Shown here in pieces: positions 18,996 to 27,021 of a stretch of 50,568 nucleotides of DNA. The notes beneath the pieces are model-generated. The model was not told where the DNA came from. It searched no databases and saw only the letters and a program-made list of their open reading frames with translations. The number at the start of each line of letters is the position of its first letter. The stretch's first letter is position 1. The stretch is from contig DDUX01000065.1 in the NCBI GenBank assembly GCA_002345025.1, forward strand, positions 26,962-77,529, given 5' to 3'. The position numbers and the translations under genes were made by a program. Source of the DNA: Candidatus Accumulibacter iunctus. GTDB lineage: Bacteria; Pseudomonadota; Gammaproteobacteria; Burkholderiales; Rhodocyclaceae.

Positions 18996-20227
18996 ATGCC
19001 ATGGACAACGCCCTTCGTCTGCCCCTTGCGACCCCTTCCCCGGCAAGCCTGCCACGCAGTGCCCGCAGCGTCCTGATGCTGCTCGACGCGGTGCAGACCG
19101 GCAGTCTCGAAATCCGCCTCCCGGACGGTTCGCAAGTGCGTTGCGGCCAGACGGGCGATGACACTGCGGCGCTCGAGATCGACTCCTGGGCGGTCTTCGA
19201 CCGCGTCATCGAACGCGGTGACGTCGGTTTCGCCGAGGCCTTCATCGACGGCGAATGGCACAGTCCCGACCTCGCCGCCCTGCTCACGCTGCTGGCGAAC
19301 AACCGACAGCACATCGCCAGCGTCGTCTATGGCCGCTGGTGGAGCCTGTTGGCGGCACGCCTGCGGCACCTCTTCAACGCCAATACCCGCTCCGGGTCAC
19401 GGCGCAACATCATGGCGCACTACGACCTCGGCAACGATTTCTATCGTCTGTGGCTCGATCCGACGATGAGTTACTCGAGCGCGCTCTACCCGAACGACGC
19501 GCCACGCCCGCTGGCCGGGGCGCAGCTCGCCAAGTACCGGCGCATCCTGCAGCTTCTGCAGGCGCGTCCGGGCCAGCGCGTCCTCGAGATCGGCTGCGGC
19601 TGGGGTGGCTTCGCCGAAATCGCTGCCCGTGAAGCCGGTCTGCAGGTCGTCGGCCTGACGCTGTCGCCGGCGCAGGCCGAGTTCGCGCGCGAACGCCTGC
19701 AGATGGCGGGCGTTGCCGACCAAGCGCGAATCGAGCTCTGCGACTACCGAGACCTCGGCGCGCAGCAGTTCGATCACATCGTCTCGATCGAGATGTTCGA
19801 GGCGGTCGGCGAACGCTGGTGGCCGACGTACTTTGCGACGCTCAAGCGCCTGCTGGCAGCCGATGGCCGTGCCGTCGTCCAGAGCATCACCATCCGTGAC
19901 GAGCTCTTCGCGCGCTACCGCCGGGGCACCGACTTCATCCAGCAGCACGTCTTTCCCGGCGGCATGTTGCCGAGTCCGACCGCCTTCCGGCGGCGCGCGG
20001 CGCAGTCGGGTCTGGTGGTAAGCGGCGCCTTTGCATTTGCTCGCGACTACGCGCGCACGCTCTCCGAGTGGTCGGCACGCTTCGAGCAACAGTGGCCACG
20101 CATTGCCGCGCTCGGCTTCGAAGACGACTTCCGCCGACTGTGGCGCTTCTATCTCGCCTACTGCCAGGCGGGATTCAACAGCGGCTGCACCGATGTCGTC
20201 CAGTTCGAACTGCGGCATGCGCCATGA
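18992..20227 (+). CDS. Cyclopropane-fatty-acyl-phospholipid synthase family methyltransferase
   Basis: SAM-dependent enzyme that modifies unsaturated acyl chains of membrane phospholipids. Of its 411 residues, the N-terminal ~130 form the lipid-interaction domain, followed by YDLGNDFYRLWLD and MSYSSALY, then the SAM motif LEIGCGWGGFAE. FEAVGERWW and FIQQHVFPGG are typical of the family. The C-terminal YCQAGFN (Cys391) matches the conserved Cys of CFA synthases. Relatives in such clusters include methylases that make methylated rather than cyclopropanated chains, so the exact product is open. The start was set at 18992 by the ATGA overlap and GAGGAA seven bases before it. Confidence 0.92.
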   Translation: MNAMDNALRLPLATPSPASLPRSARSVLMLLDAVQTGSLEIRLPDGSQVRCGQTGDDTAALEIDSWAVFDRVIERGDVGFAEAFIDGEWHSPDLAALLTLLANNRQHIASVVYGRWWSLLAARLRHLFNANTRSGSRRNIMAHYDLGNDFYRLWLDPTMSYSSALYPNDAPRPLAGAQLAKYRRILQLLQARPGQRVLEIGCGWGGFAEIAAREAGLQVVGLTLSPAQAEFARERLQMAGVADQARIELCDYRDLGAQQFDHIVSIEMFEAVGERWWPTYFATLKRLLAADGRAVVQSITIRDELFARYRRGTDFIQQHVFPGGMLPSPTAFRRRAAQSGLVVSGAFAFARDYARTLSEWSARFEQQWPRIAALGFEDDFRRLWRFYLAYCQAGFNSGCTDVVQFELRHAP

Positions 20228-20748
20228 GAACCCTGCTCACCATCCTTGCGTTCCTTGCCAGTGCCGCCGCGCACGCCCTCCCCGATAGCGTGCGCAACGG
20301 CGATCCGGACTGGCGCCAATGGGGCAGCGGCGAAATGAGCTGGCTCGGCTTCTCCCTCTACCGCGCCACCTTCTGGGTACGCGGTGACGCGGCGGCAAGC
20401 TCGCCGGAGAACGCGCCTTCGGCCTTGCAGCTCGACTATCGCCGCGACATCGCCAGCGACCGCCTGGTCGCCACCAGCATCGACGAAATGCGCCGGCTCG
20501 GTGCCAGCGAAGCCCAACTCCAACGCTGGCGGCCCGAGCTGCAAAAGGTCCTCCCGGACGTCCGCGAGGGCGACAGCATCGTCGGTCTGCATCATCCCGG
20601 CCGCAGCGCCAGCTTCTATCACCGCGGTCGCCAGACCGGCGAGGTGCCAGACGCCGAATTCGCGCGTCTATTCTTTGCCATCTGGCTCGATCCACGAACG
20701 CGGAATCCGGAGCTGCGTTCGGCGCTCCTGCGGCGCCCTGAACGGTGA
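20224..20748 (+). CDS. Exported chalcone isomerase-like protein
   Basis: A 174-residue protein with a signal peptide (about 1-19, cleavage after AHA) and then a domain resembling the bacterial chalcone isomerase-like fold: GEMSWLGFSLYRATFWV, LQLDYRRDIASDRLVATSIDEM, and a C-terminal FFAIWLDPRTRNPELRSALL. Fold relatives bind fatty acids, and in bacteria this family commonly accompanies CFA-like and DUF3833 genes. A role in handling modified acyl chains in the periplasm is inferred from that. ATGA overlap upstream and GTGA overlap downstream. Confidence 0.82.
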   Translation: MRTLLTILAFLASAAAHALPDSVRNGDPDWRQWGSGEMSWLGFSLYRATFWVRGDAAASSPENAPSALQLDYRRDIASDRLVATSIDEMRRLGASEAQLQRWRPELQKVLPDVREGDSIVGLHHPGRSASFYHRGRQTGEVPDAEFARLFFAIWLDPRTRNPELRSALLRRPER

Positions 20749-22043
20749 ACATCGCGCCAGCGATTCCGGCGGCTGTCCCGGCAGCGCTCCCGCGCCGCGC
20801 CCTGCTCGCCTACGGCGCGCTCGGTCTGCCATTGGCGATGGCGGCACTGCCGGTCTACGTACACGTACCGCGCCTTTATGCCGAAGCCACCGGCATGAGC
20901 CTGAGCCTCCTTGGCGTCCTGCTCCTCGGTGCGCGCCTGCTCGACGCCGGCGTCGACCCGTTGCTCGGCGCGTGGAGTGATCGCGCCGGCGGACGCCGGC
21001 GCCTGATCGTCCTCGCTCTGCCCGTCCTCGCGCTCGGCATGCTGGCGCTGCTGCATCCGCCGTCGACGATGGCGCCGCTGTGGCTGACCGCCTCACTGCT
21101 GCTGACCTACTTCGCCTTCTCTCTGGCCAGTGTCGCCTACCAGGCGTGGGGTGCCGAGCTCGGCAGCAGCGCCGCCGAGCGAACACGCCTGACGGCGAGT
21201 CGCGAAGGCTTCGGACTGCTCGGTGTCCTCGTTGCGGCGGCCCTGCCGGGCCTGTTGTCGAGTGATCTGGCGCAGGGTCTGTCCGGTCTGGCGAAGCTCT
21301 TTCCGCTGCTGCTGCTGATCCTGGCAAGCTGGACGCTGTCCGTCACCCCGCCGGTGTCGGCAACGCGATCAGCGGCGAGCGGAAACCTCTTCGGCGATCT
21401 GCGCCGCGTCCTCGCCGACACCCGCTTCCGGTCGCTGCTGCTGGTCTTCGTCCTCAACGGCATCGCCGCCGCGCTGCCGGCGACGCTGGTCCTCTTCTTC
21501 GTCGCTGATGTTCTGCAGGCGGAAGCCTGGAGCGGCGCCTTCCTTGCCCTCTACTTCGCCAGTGCCGTCGCCTTCCTGCCACTGTGGGTGGTGGTCGCAC
21601 GGCGCTACGGCCGACTGCGCGCGTGGCTCGCGTCGATGGTCGTTGCCGTCGCCTCCTTTGTCTGGGCTGCCGGTCTCGGGGCCGGAGACATCTGGCCGTT
21701 CGCCCTCGTCTGCCTGCTCTCGGGTGCCGCCCTCGGCGCCGACCTGACGCTGCCTGCGGCGCTCCTCGCCGACATCTCGGAACAGCCGCAGGGCGACGAC
21801 GAACCGCGACACCGGGCGCAGGCCGGTGCCTACTTCGGCTGGTGGAATCTGGTCGCCAAGCTCAACCTCGCATTCGCTGCCGGCCTCTCGCTGCCGCTGC
21901 TGGACGTCGTCGGCTATCGCCCCGGCGGGGTCGAGGGCAGCGCCGGCCTGGTTGCCGTGTATTGCCTGCTGCCCCTGGCCTTCAAGGGTGGTGCCGCGTT
22001 CCTCGCGTGGCGCTGGCGCGACTCGCTGGAGCCGGCGCGATGA
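20745..22043 (+). CDS. MFS transporter, GPH (MFS_2) type
   Basis: An inner membrane protein of 432 residues with about 12 hydrophobic segments. The first-half motif DPLLGAWSDRAGGRR is the signature of the glycoside-pentoside-hexuronide/cation symporter branch, a branch that also contains lipid transporters such as MFSD2A in animals. Within this operon a lipid or lysolipid substrate is more plausible than a sugar, but this is inference from context only. It starts with GTG inside the stop of the previous gene (GTGA) and ends by overlapping the DUF3833 start. Confidence 0.85.
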   Translation: MNIAPAIPAAVPAALPRRALLAYGALGLPLAMAALPVYVHVPRLYAEATGMSLSLLGVLLLGARLLDAGVDPLLGAWSDRAGGRRRLIVLALPVLALGMLALLHPPSTMAPLWLTASLLLTYFAFSLASVAYQAWGAELGSSAAERTRLTASREGFGLLGVLVAAALPGLLSSDLAQGLSGLAKLFPLLLLILASWTLSVTPPVSATRSAASGNLFGDLRRVLADTRFRSLLLVFVLNGIAAALPATLVLFFVADVLQAEAWSGAFLALYFASAVAFLPLWVVVARRYGRLRAWLASMVVAVASFVWAAGLGAGDIWPFALVCLLSGAALGADLTLPAALLADISEQPQGDDEPRHRAQAGAYFGWWNLVAKLNLAFAAGLSLPLLDVVGYRPGGVEGSAGLVAVYCLLPLAFKGGAAFLAWRWRDSLEPAR

Positions 22044-22582
22044 GCGCGCGGAGGCTCTTCTGCATCGCCTGCGGCGTCCTCGCGCTGGCTGGCTGCGGCG
22101 GCGTACCGCTGGAGCGCTATCGCGGCGAGGAGCCGGTGCTCGACCTCGCAGAGTACTTCAACGGCACCATCGACGGCTGGGGAATGTTCCAGGATCGTTC
22201 CGGGCAGGTGATCAAGCGTTTCCACGTCGTCATCGATGCCCGCTGGGTGAAGCATGATGGCGTCGATGTCGGCACCCTCGACGAGAATTTCTCGTGGTCG
22301 GACGGCAGCACCTCCCGGCGCCTGTGGACCATCACCCGTACCGGGCCAGGGCAATACCTCGGCCGCGCCGACGATGTCGTCGGCGACGCGCGCGGCGAAG
22401 CCATGGGCAACGCGCTGCGCTGGCAGTACGTGCTGGCGCTGCCGGTCGATGGTCGGGTCTGGCACGTGGACTTCGACGACTGGATGTTCCTGATCGACGA
22501 CCGCATCATGCTCAACCGCGCACAGATGTCGAAGTTCGGTTTCCACCTCGGCGAAGTGACGCTGAGCTTCAGCAAGCGATGA
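22040..22582 (+). CDS. DUF3833 lipoprotein
   Basis: A 180-residue protein with a lipoprotein signal: basic N-terminus MSARR, hydrophobic stretch and lipobox LAGC with the lipidated Cys at about residue 19. The mature part has the family's EYFNGTIDGWGMFQDRSG opening and FDDWMFLIDDRIMLNRAQMSKFGFHLGEVTLSF close, a beta-rich, lipocalin-like arrangement. Anchored in the outer or inner membrane leaflet facing the periplasm. Function is unknown; its regular association with CFA-like clusters suggests lipid binding or carriage. ATGA overlaps on both sides. Confidence 0.87.
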   Translation: MSARRLFCIACGVLALAGCGGVPLERYRGEEPVLDLAEYFNGTIDGWGMFQDRSGQVIKRFHVVIDARWVKHDGVDVGTLDENFSWSDGSTSRRLWTITRTGPGQYLGRADDVVGDARGEAMGNALRWQYVLALPVDGRVWHVDFDDWMFLIDDRIMLNRAQMSKFGFHLGEVTLSFSKR

Positions 22583-23364
22583 GCAATCCAGTGATCGCCG
22601 ACTGGTGCGACTGCCGCGTCTGGCTGCTCGGCGCGTCGAGCGGCATCGGCGCTGCACTCGGCAGCGAACTGCTGGCGCGTGGCGCGCGCGTTGCCGTTTC
22701 GGCGCGCAATGCCGAAGCTTTGCGGCAGGTCGCCGCCGGCGCCGGGAAAGCCCTCGTGCTGCCTTGCGACGCTACCGACGAAGGAAGCCTGCAGGCTGCA
22801 TGGGCGGCCGTCCTCGCCGCCTGGGGCGGCGTCGACGTCGCCATCTATGTCGCTGCAGACTACATCCCGATGCGTGCCTGGAACCTCGACATGCAGCCGG
22901 CGCGGCGGATGATCGACATCAACCTCGTCGGCGCCGTCGCCTTCGCTGCCTGCGTCGTGCCGCAACTGCTGCGCCAGAAAAATGGCCAGATCGCTTTTGT
23001 CGCCAGCGTCGCTGGTTACCGCGGCCTGCCGAAGTCGCTGATCTACGGACCGACCAAGGCCGCGCTGATCAACTTCGCCGAGTCCCTGTACCTCGACCTG
23101 CAGCCCAAGGGAATCGGCGTGCGCGTGATCAACCCCGGCTTCGTCGCGACACCACTGACCGCCGGCAACGATTTCGCCATGCCGGCGCTGTTGACGCCCG
23201 CGGCAGCAGCGCGCGCGACCATTGCCGGTTTTGCCGGCGGCGCCTTCGAGATCCACTTTCCGAAGCGCTTCACCTGCGTCATGAAGCTGCTCGCGCATCT
23301 TCCCTACCGCCTCTACTTCCCGCTCGCAAGCCGCCTGACCGGCGCTCGCAGGGGGTCGCCGTGA
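22579..23364 (+). CDS. Short-chain dehydrogenase/reductase
   Basis: Classical SDR of 261 residues. The cofactor motif is LLGASSGIGAALG (residues ~16-28), the structural NxxG-like region is VAAD, the catalytic Ser is in FVASVAGYRG and the YxxxK pair in YGPTKAALI. SARNAE after strand beta2 suggests NADP(H) preference. The C-terminus is hydrophobic with basic residues (LLAHLPYRLYFPLASR), which could attach the enzyme to the membrane. It would reduce or oxidise a carbonyl/hydroxyl on the operon's lipid substrate; that is inferred. ATGA and GTGA overlaps with its neighbours. Confidence 0.9.
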   Translation: MSNPVIADWCDCRVWLLGASSGIGAALGSELLARGARVAVSARNAEALRQVAAGAGKALVLPCDATDEGSLQAAWAAVLAAWGGVDVAIYVAADYIPMRAWNLDMQPARRMIDINLVGAVAFAACVVPQLLRQKNGQIAFVASVAGYRGLPKSLIYGPTKAALINFAESLYLDLQPKGIGVRVINPGFVATPLTAGNDFAMPALLTPAAAARATIAGFAGGAFEIHFPKRFTCVMKLLAHLPYRLYFPLASRLTGARRGSP

Positions 23365-23816
23365 ACACGCGGGCAGCCGTCGAGGCGCTGGTCGACTTCT
23401 TCGAGCATCTACGTCCCGAGAGCCTCGGCGCCTTCGCCGACTACTATGCGGCCGACGCCTGCTTCAAGGATCCGTTCAACGAGGTGCGCGGGCTGCCGGC
23501 GATCGAACGCATCTTCGCGCACCTGTTCAGACAGGTCGACGAGCCGCGTTTCATCGTCGGCGAACGCCTCGTCGATGGGCAGGCTGCATTGCTCGTCTGG
23601 GAGCTGCGTTTCCGCGCGAAGGGCAGCCGCGGCCCGGGAGCGCCACAGTGCATACGCGGCGCATCGCATCTGCGCTTCGCCGACGACGGGAAGGTACTCT
23701 GGCATCGCGACTACTGGGATGCCGCCGAGGAGCTGTACGCCAGACTGCCGCTGCTCGGCTGGCTGATGCGCCTGCTGCAGAGGAAGCTTTCCGCCAGCGG
23801 CACAGCGGCGGAATAG
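23361..23816 (+). CDS. NTF2-like (SnoaL-type) protein
   Basis: A 151-residue cone-shaped alpha+beta barrel protein of the NTF2/SnoaL kind: an N-terminal helix, LGAFADYYAADACFKDPFNEVRG (which includes the typical Asp-Pro-Phe turn), then FIVGERLVDGQAALLVWEL and RGASHLRFADDGKVLWHRDYWDAAEEL. Members are isomerases, cyclases or ligand-binding subunits. It closes the operon, starting with GTG in the SDR stop (GTGA). NTF2-like proteins are frequent members of the sigma/ChrR-linked version of this cluster. Confidence 0.85.
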   Translation: MNTRAAVEALVDFFEHLRPESLGAFADYYAADACFKDPFNEVRGLPAIERIFAHLFRQVDEPRFIVGERLVDGQAALLVWELRFRAKGSRGPGAPQCIRGASHLRFADDGKVLWHRDYWDAAEELYARLPLLGWLMRLLQRKLSASGTAAE

Positions 23817-24014
23817 CCAGGCGGACGCTACGCCAGTCGTCGCTAGGCAGGCAGCGCGGGACCGCCGGCAGCAGTTCGTCGACGCTCGCCGGGACGACGC
23901 CCCCACCAGTCGCCTTCGCCGCGCCGACGGTGCTCAGCACGGTGGCAACGGCTGCCACCACCAACGCAGACGACCGGCTGGGTCCTGCCGGTCCGGTCGC
24001 GGTTGCCGGCGGAC

Positions 24015-25250
24015 TCACCCGGCGACCGCCGGCTCTGCCGCACGTCCCTTGAGGAGGAAGACGCGCATCGAGCCCTTGCCCTTGATCTGGATCTCGCCCC
24101 GCTCCTCGCAGACGAAGTGCGGCGGCAGCAGGGCGCGCGTCGTCTCGCTGATCTGGATCTCGCCCGACATGCCCTGCGACTCCATGCGCGAGGCGATATT
24201 GACGGTGTCGCCCCAGAGGTCGTAGATGAATCGCTTCTTGCCGATGACGCCGGCGACGACGGCTCCCGAGTTGATGCCGATGCGAATCTGCAGGCCCGGG
24301 AATTCGGTGATCGCCGTCTGCATGGCGAGCGCCAAGTCGGCCAGTGCTGCGGCGTGATCGGCGCGCGCCTCCGGAATTCCGGCGGCGACCATGTACGCGT
24401 CGCCGATCGTCTTGATCTTTTCAAGGCTCCCTCGCTCGGTGAGGTCATCGAATCTCGAGAAGATGGCGTCGAGCAGATCGACGACGTTGGGGAGCGACTC
24501 CGAGAGCGACGTGTAACCGACGATGTCGGCAAACAGCACGCTGCACTCGTTGAAGGCATCGGCGAAGGTTCGCCCCTCGCGGCGCAGGCGGCGGCTGATC
24601 GACGCCGGCAGCATGTTCTCGAGCAGTTCCTCGAGCCGGCCGTTGGCGGTGGCCAGTTGTCGCTCGGCTTCGGCTAGATCGCCGAGAAAGAGATCCGCGA
24701 CGTAGATCAGCGCAGCGAAGCCGGCGAAGAACAGGATCCAGCGGCCGCTCTGCTGCGCCTCCAACGTATAGGGCAGGCCGAGCGGCGCCAGCGTCGGCAA
24801 CCCGAGTTCGACGCAGACAAAGACCAGGAGGCAGATGCCGCCGTACAGTTCCCGTGCCCGGTTGCCGCGCTCGAAAAACAGCAGGTAGGCGCCCAGGGTC
24901 AGCGGCAGCAGATGATAGTGGCTCATGCTGCGAAACGGGCCGGCGATCCCCTCGAGAGCGATCAGGCAGGTGACGACCGGAATCACGACGCGGAAGTAGC
25001 TGTGGCTGGCAAGTCCCAAGTGCCCCCGCGACAGGCACCACCATACCCACGCCGCGCCGCACAAAGAGATGCCCTGGACCATCAGCGTCAGCCAGTCGCC
25101 ACGAAGCAGCGCGACGATGCTCCAGACGACGGCATAGGCGACGAGAAACGCCGTTCCCGTCGTCAGCAGGCGCTCGGCGCGGCGCCGCCGATACTGGCGG
25201 AACTCGACATCGGTGTAAACAAAGTCGCGCGCTTTGCCTTTGTCGCTCAA
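24015..25250 (-). CDS. Membrane-bound class III adenylate cyclase
   Basis: Makes cAMP from ATP. The N-terminal ~190 residues contain about six transmembrane segments, then a linker helix (190-220) and a class III catalytic domain (about 235-405). Metal-binding Asp242 is in VLFADIVGYT and Asp284 in IKTIGDAYM; the adenine-selecting pair Lys280 (KIKTIG) and Asp344 (YDLWGD) is intact, as are Asn351 and Arg355 (VNIASR). All expected catalytic residues are present, so it should be active. The membrane part has no recognised sensor domain. It is a single-gene unit convergent with the lipid operon. Confidence 0.93.
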   Translation of the reverse strand: MSDKGKARDFVYTDVEFRQYRRRRAERLLTTGTAFLVAYAVVWSIVALLRGDWLTLMVQGISLCGAAWVWWCLSRGHLGLASHSYFRVVIPVVTCLIALEGIAGPFRSMSHYHLLPLTLGAYLLFFERGNRARELYGGICLLVFVCVELGLPTLAPLGLPYTLEAQQSGRWILFFAGFAALIYVADLFLGDLAEAERQLATANGRLEELLENMLPASISRRLRREGRTFADAFNECSVLFADIVGYTSLSESLPNVVDLLDAIFSRFDDLTERGSLEKIKTIGDAYMVAAGIPEARADHAAALADLALAMQTAITEFPGLQIRIGINSGAVVAGVIGKKRFIYDLWGDTVNIASRMESQGMSGEIQISETTRALLPPHFVCEERGEIQIKGKGSMRVFLLKGRAAEPAVAG

Positions 25251-25314
25251 GATCGGGAAGTCCGCTGGTGCCGCGAGGGCGGGCTGACGAGTATCGGTCC
25301 TCTCGTGCCCGCAG

Positions 25315-25871
25315 TCAAACGCACGCCAGGCGCAGGCAATGGACCACCAGCCCGCCGGGCTTGTCCCTGAACACGCCGCTCACGCCCACGATCGCCCGCG
25401 TCGGCCGGTGCCCACGCATCGGCTTGTCGAGGTCCCTGGCCACCAGCGCCAGCCACTTGTCGGCGCCGACGACCATCATCAGGTTGAAGGGCGCCCAATG
25501 CGGCGGGTTCTTGCCGCGCGCCGAGTTGACCCAGAGGCGCAGCAGGGGGAAGAACAGGCGGCCGCTCTGCTGGTCGAGCAGGGTGTCGCATTCGTCGAGG
25601 CCGACGACCAGCCTGGGGCCGCCCAGCGCCGGGACGACTTCGCGCTCCAGATAGCGCGTCGCACGTTGCCCTCACCGAGCGCGTCTACGCTCGGCGGGAG
25701 CTTCATCCGGTATTCGACCTCCGCGCAGAATTCGCGCAGCAAGCTATCCGGGTCGGCGCGCGTGGCGTCGGAGAAGCGTTGCAGGTCGATGGCGACCGCC
25801 GCCTGCAACCCGTTCAGTGGGGCGGCGCGGGTGCCGGCAAGCTGCGGGCGCCTTTCGCGACCTGGCGTCAA
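25315..25871 (-). pseudogene. Remnant of an AAA-like domain ATPase, frameshifted
   Basis: Two reading frames on the minus strand join into one protein-like sequence. The upstream part gives VAIDLQRFSDATRADPDSLL and EFCAEVEYRMKLPPSVDALG; near 25672 one base appears lost and the frame continues as ATRYLEREVVPALGG, then LVVGLDECDTLL (a Walker B-like segment) and FNLMMVVGADKWLAL, ending at a TGA at 25315-25317. The N-terminal P-loop region (25840-25900) is scrambled across frames. The pattern resembles AAA-like (PF14516-type) ATPases found with WD40 or signalling proteins. Sequencing error could explain one shift, but not the damaged N-terminus. Confidence 0.55.
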
Positions 25872-25935
25872 CCAGGGAAACTCGGTCGCACTCCCACAGG
25901 CGTGCCGCCTCCGGACTCAGGACGGAGGCCAGGGT

Positions 25936-26013
25936 TCAATCCGTCCAATCCTCGACCAGCAGGCCGGCAACCTGGCCGAACGCCTGACCGCTTGCTGCGT
26001 TGGTGTCGAGCAT
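25936..26013 (-). pseudogene. VapC toxin reduced to its two ends by internal deletion
   Basis: A 25-codon frame eight bases after vapB reads MLDTNAASG at its start, the hallmark N-terminus of PIN-domain VapC toxins, then runs directly into FGQVAGLLVEDWTD, which resembles the usual VapC C-terminus (F.R.PGL.VEDW). About 100 residues with the remaining acidic catalytic residues are missing, yet the frame is kept. The toxin cannot be functional. Confidence 0.7.
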
Positions 26014-26021
26014 GTAGCGCC

Positions 26022-26282
26022 TCATTCACCCCAGCCGCTGCAAGGGTCGCGATGTTGGTCGGGCTGGCTCCGTTCGTTCTTGTCGAGAAAATCCAGCGGC
26101 ACATCAGTAGCTCTGAGCGCGGCAAAAAAGCCATCCCAATCCGCCGGCTTGCGTGACAGGATGACGTCGCCGGTTTCCGGGTCCTGCCGGATGAAGACTT
26201 CCTTGGTATCGAAGCGATAGGCAGCGGGCAAGCGTACAGCCTGGCTGCGACCGTTGCTGACGAGTTTGGCGACTTGGCTCAT
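26022..26282 (-). CDS. vapB: VapB-type antitoxin (AbrB/SpoVT fold), apparently intact
   Basis: An 86-residue antitoxin. Residues ~1-45 form the swapped-hairpin DNA-binding domain: VAKLVSNGRSQAVRLPAAYRF, followed by KEVFIRQDPETGDVILSRKP. The C-terminal tail (DWDGFFAALRATDVPLDFLDKNER..., about 55-86) is the segment that wraps a VapC toxin and is typical in length and composition. Its partner immediately downstream is only a deletion remnant, so this gene is now an orphan; it may still repress its own promoter or neutralise a related toxin elsewhere. ATG at 26282 fits the family start; longer upstream frame is not family-like. Confidence 0.88.
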   Translation of the reverse strand: MSQVAKLVSNGRSQAVRLPAAYRFDTKEVFIRQDPETGDVILSRKPADWDGFFAALRATDVPLDFLDKNERSQPDQHRDPCSGWGE

Positions 26283-26706
26283 GGCTGCCTCAGGCTGCCT
26301 GGGTAGATACCAAAGTCTATGCCTCTGGTAACCAGATGAATCACGGGCTGTGCCAAGCGCTGGGAGCGGGCGAAGGGCGCGCCGGCTGTCCGCCGAGGAT
26401 GGTCCGTTGGACGTGTGCTTGTGCTCGCGCTGCGGCGTGGGAGAGGGATTTCTCGGAAAGCTGCTGGAGTGCTTCGGCTGCGATGCACCGAGCATGGCGG
26501 TGGTACCCTTTCTGAAGAGGGGCAAGGCGCCGCGATCGCCGCGGCTCACCGGGTCCGCCTGCCCGGCCCTGTCACAGGAGAGATCGTCCAAATCGGTCGG
26601 GCCGGTCGTCCGGCTCACACAAGTCGCCGGCCGCTCAGCTACCGCTAAAGTTAGGAAATCCAACGGTACCAACGAGGGAATCTGATCAGCAAGACTCATC
26701 ACCTGA
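26283..26706. other. Non-coding interval, nothing recognised
   Basis: About 420 bases upstream of vapB and before the winged-helix fragment. Open frames occur on both strands but none has family features. It must include the vapB promoter. It may be eroded coding DNA. Confidence 0.5.
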
Positions 26707-26712
26707 ACACAG

Positions 26713-27021
26713 GTGGTGAGTCCAGCGTTACATGTCCTGCACTCCATCACGGCCACAGAAGCAGTCACCGGGGAAGTCACCGGGGAAGTTGAGCGTCTAC
26801 TACGCGTCCTGGATGGTGAGATGCCCCGGCAGCAGATTCAGGAGGCGCTGGCGCTAAAGCACGAGGATCATTTCCGCAGTGCCTACCTTAAGCCGGCTTT
26901 GGCTCGTGGGGTGATCGAGATGACCCTGCCCGACAAACCACGCAGTAGCAACCAGCGCTACCGCCTGACCACCCTCGGGCAACGCTGGTTGGAGGCGCAT
27001 CCCGGCACCGGCACCGGTTGA
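26713..27021 (+). pseudogene. Orphan C-terminal winged-helix of a Fic or RecG-like ATP-binding protein
   Basis: The frame after an in-frame TGA at 26704-26706 encodes TGEVTGEVERLLRVLDGEM, then QIQEALALKHEDHFRSAYL and GVIEMTLPDKPRSSNQRYRLT. This is the C-terminal winged-helix tail seen at the end of many Fic-domain proteins and of COG2865 (AlbA_2/RecG-like) ATP-binding proteins. The catalytic part, normally 250-400 residues before it, is absent, so this is a 5'-deleted relic. Which of the two families it came from cannot be settled from the tail. Confidence 0.65.
26764..26787 (+). repeat. Two tandem copies of a 12-base unit
   Basis: GTCACCGGGGAA occurs twice in succession and encodes the repeated Val-Thr-Gly-Glu of the winged-helix tail. 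Related proteins often vary in the number of this TGEV repeat, so slippage here is natural. Confidence 0.8.

Noticed and set aside
23551..24018. Minus-strand frame whose GTG overlaps the adenylate cyclase stop by 4 bases, with a hydrophobic start
   Set aside because: The overlap is suggestive, but most of the frame lies antisense to the NTF2-like gene and loses any protein-like pattern after ~45 codons.
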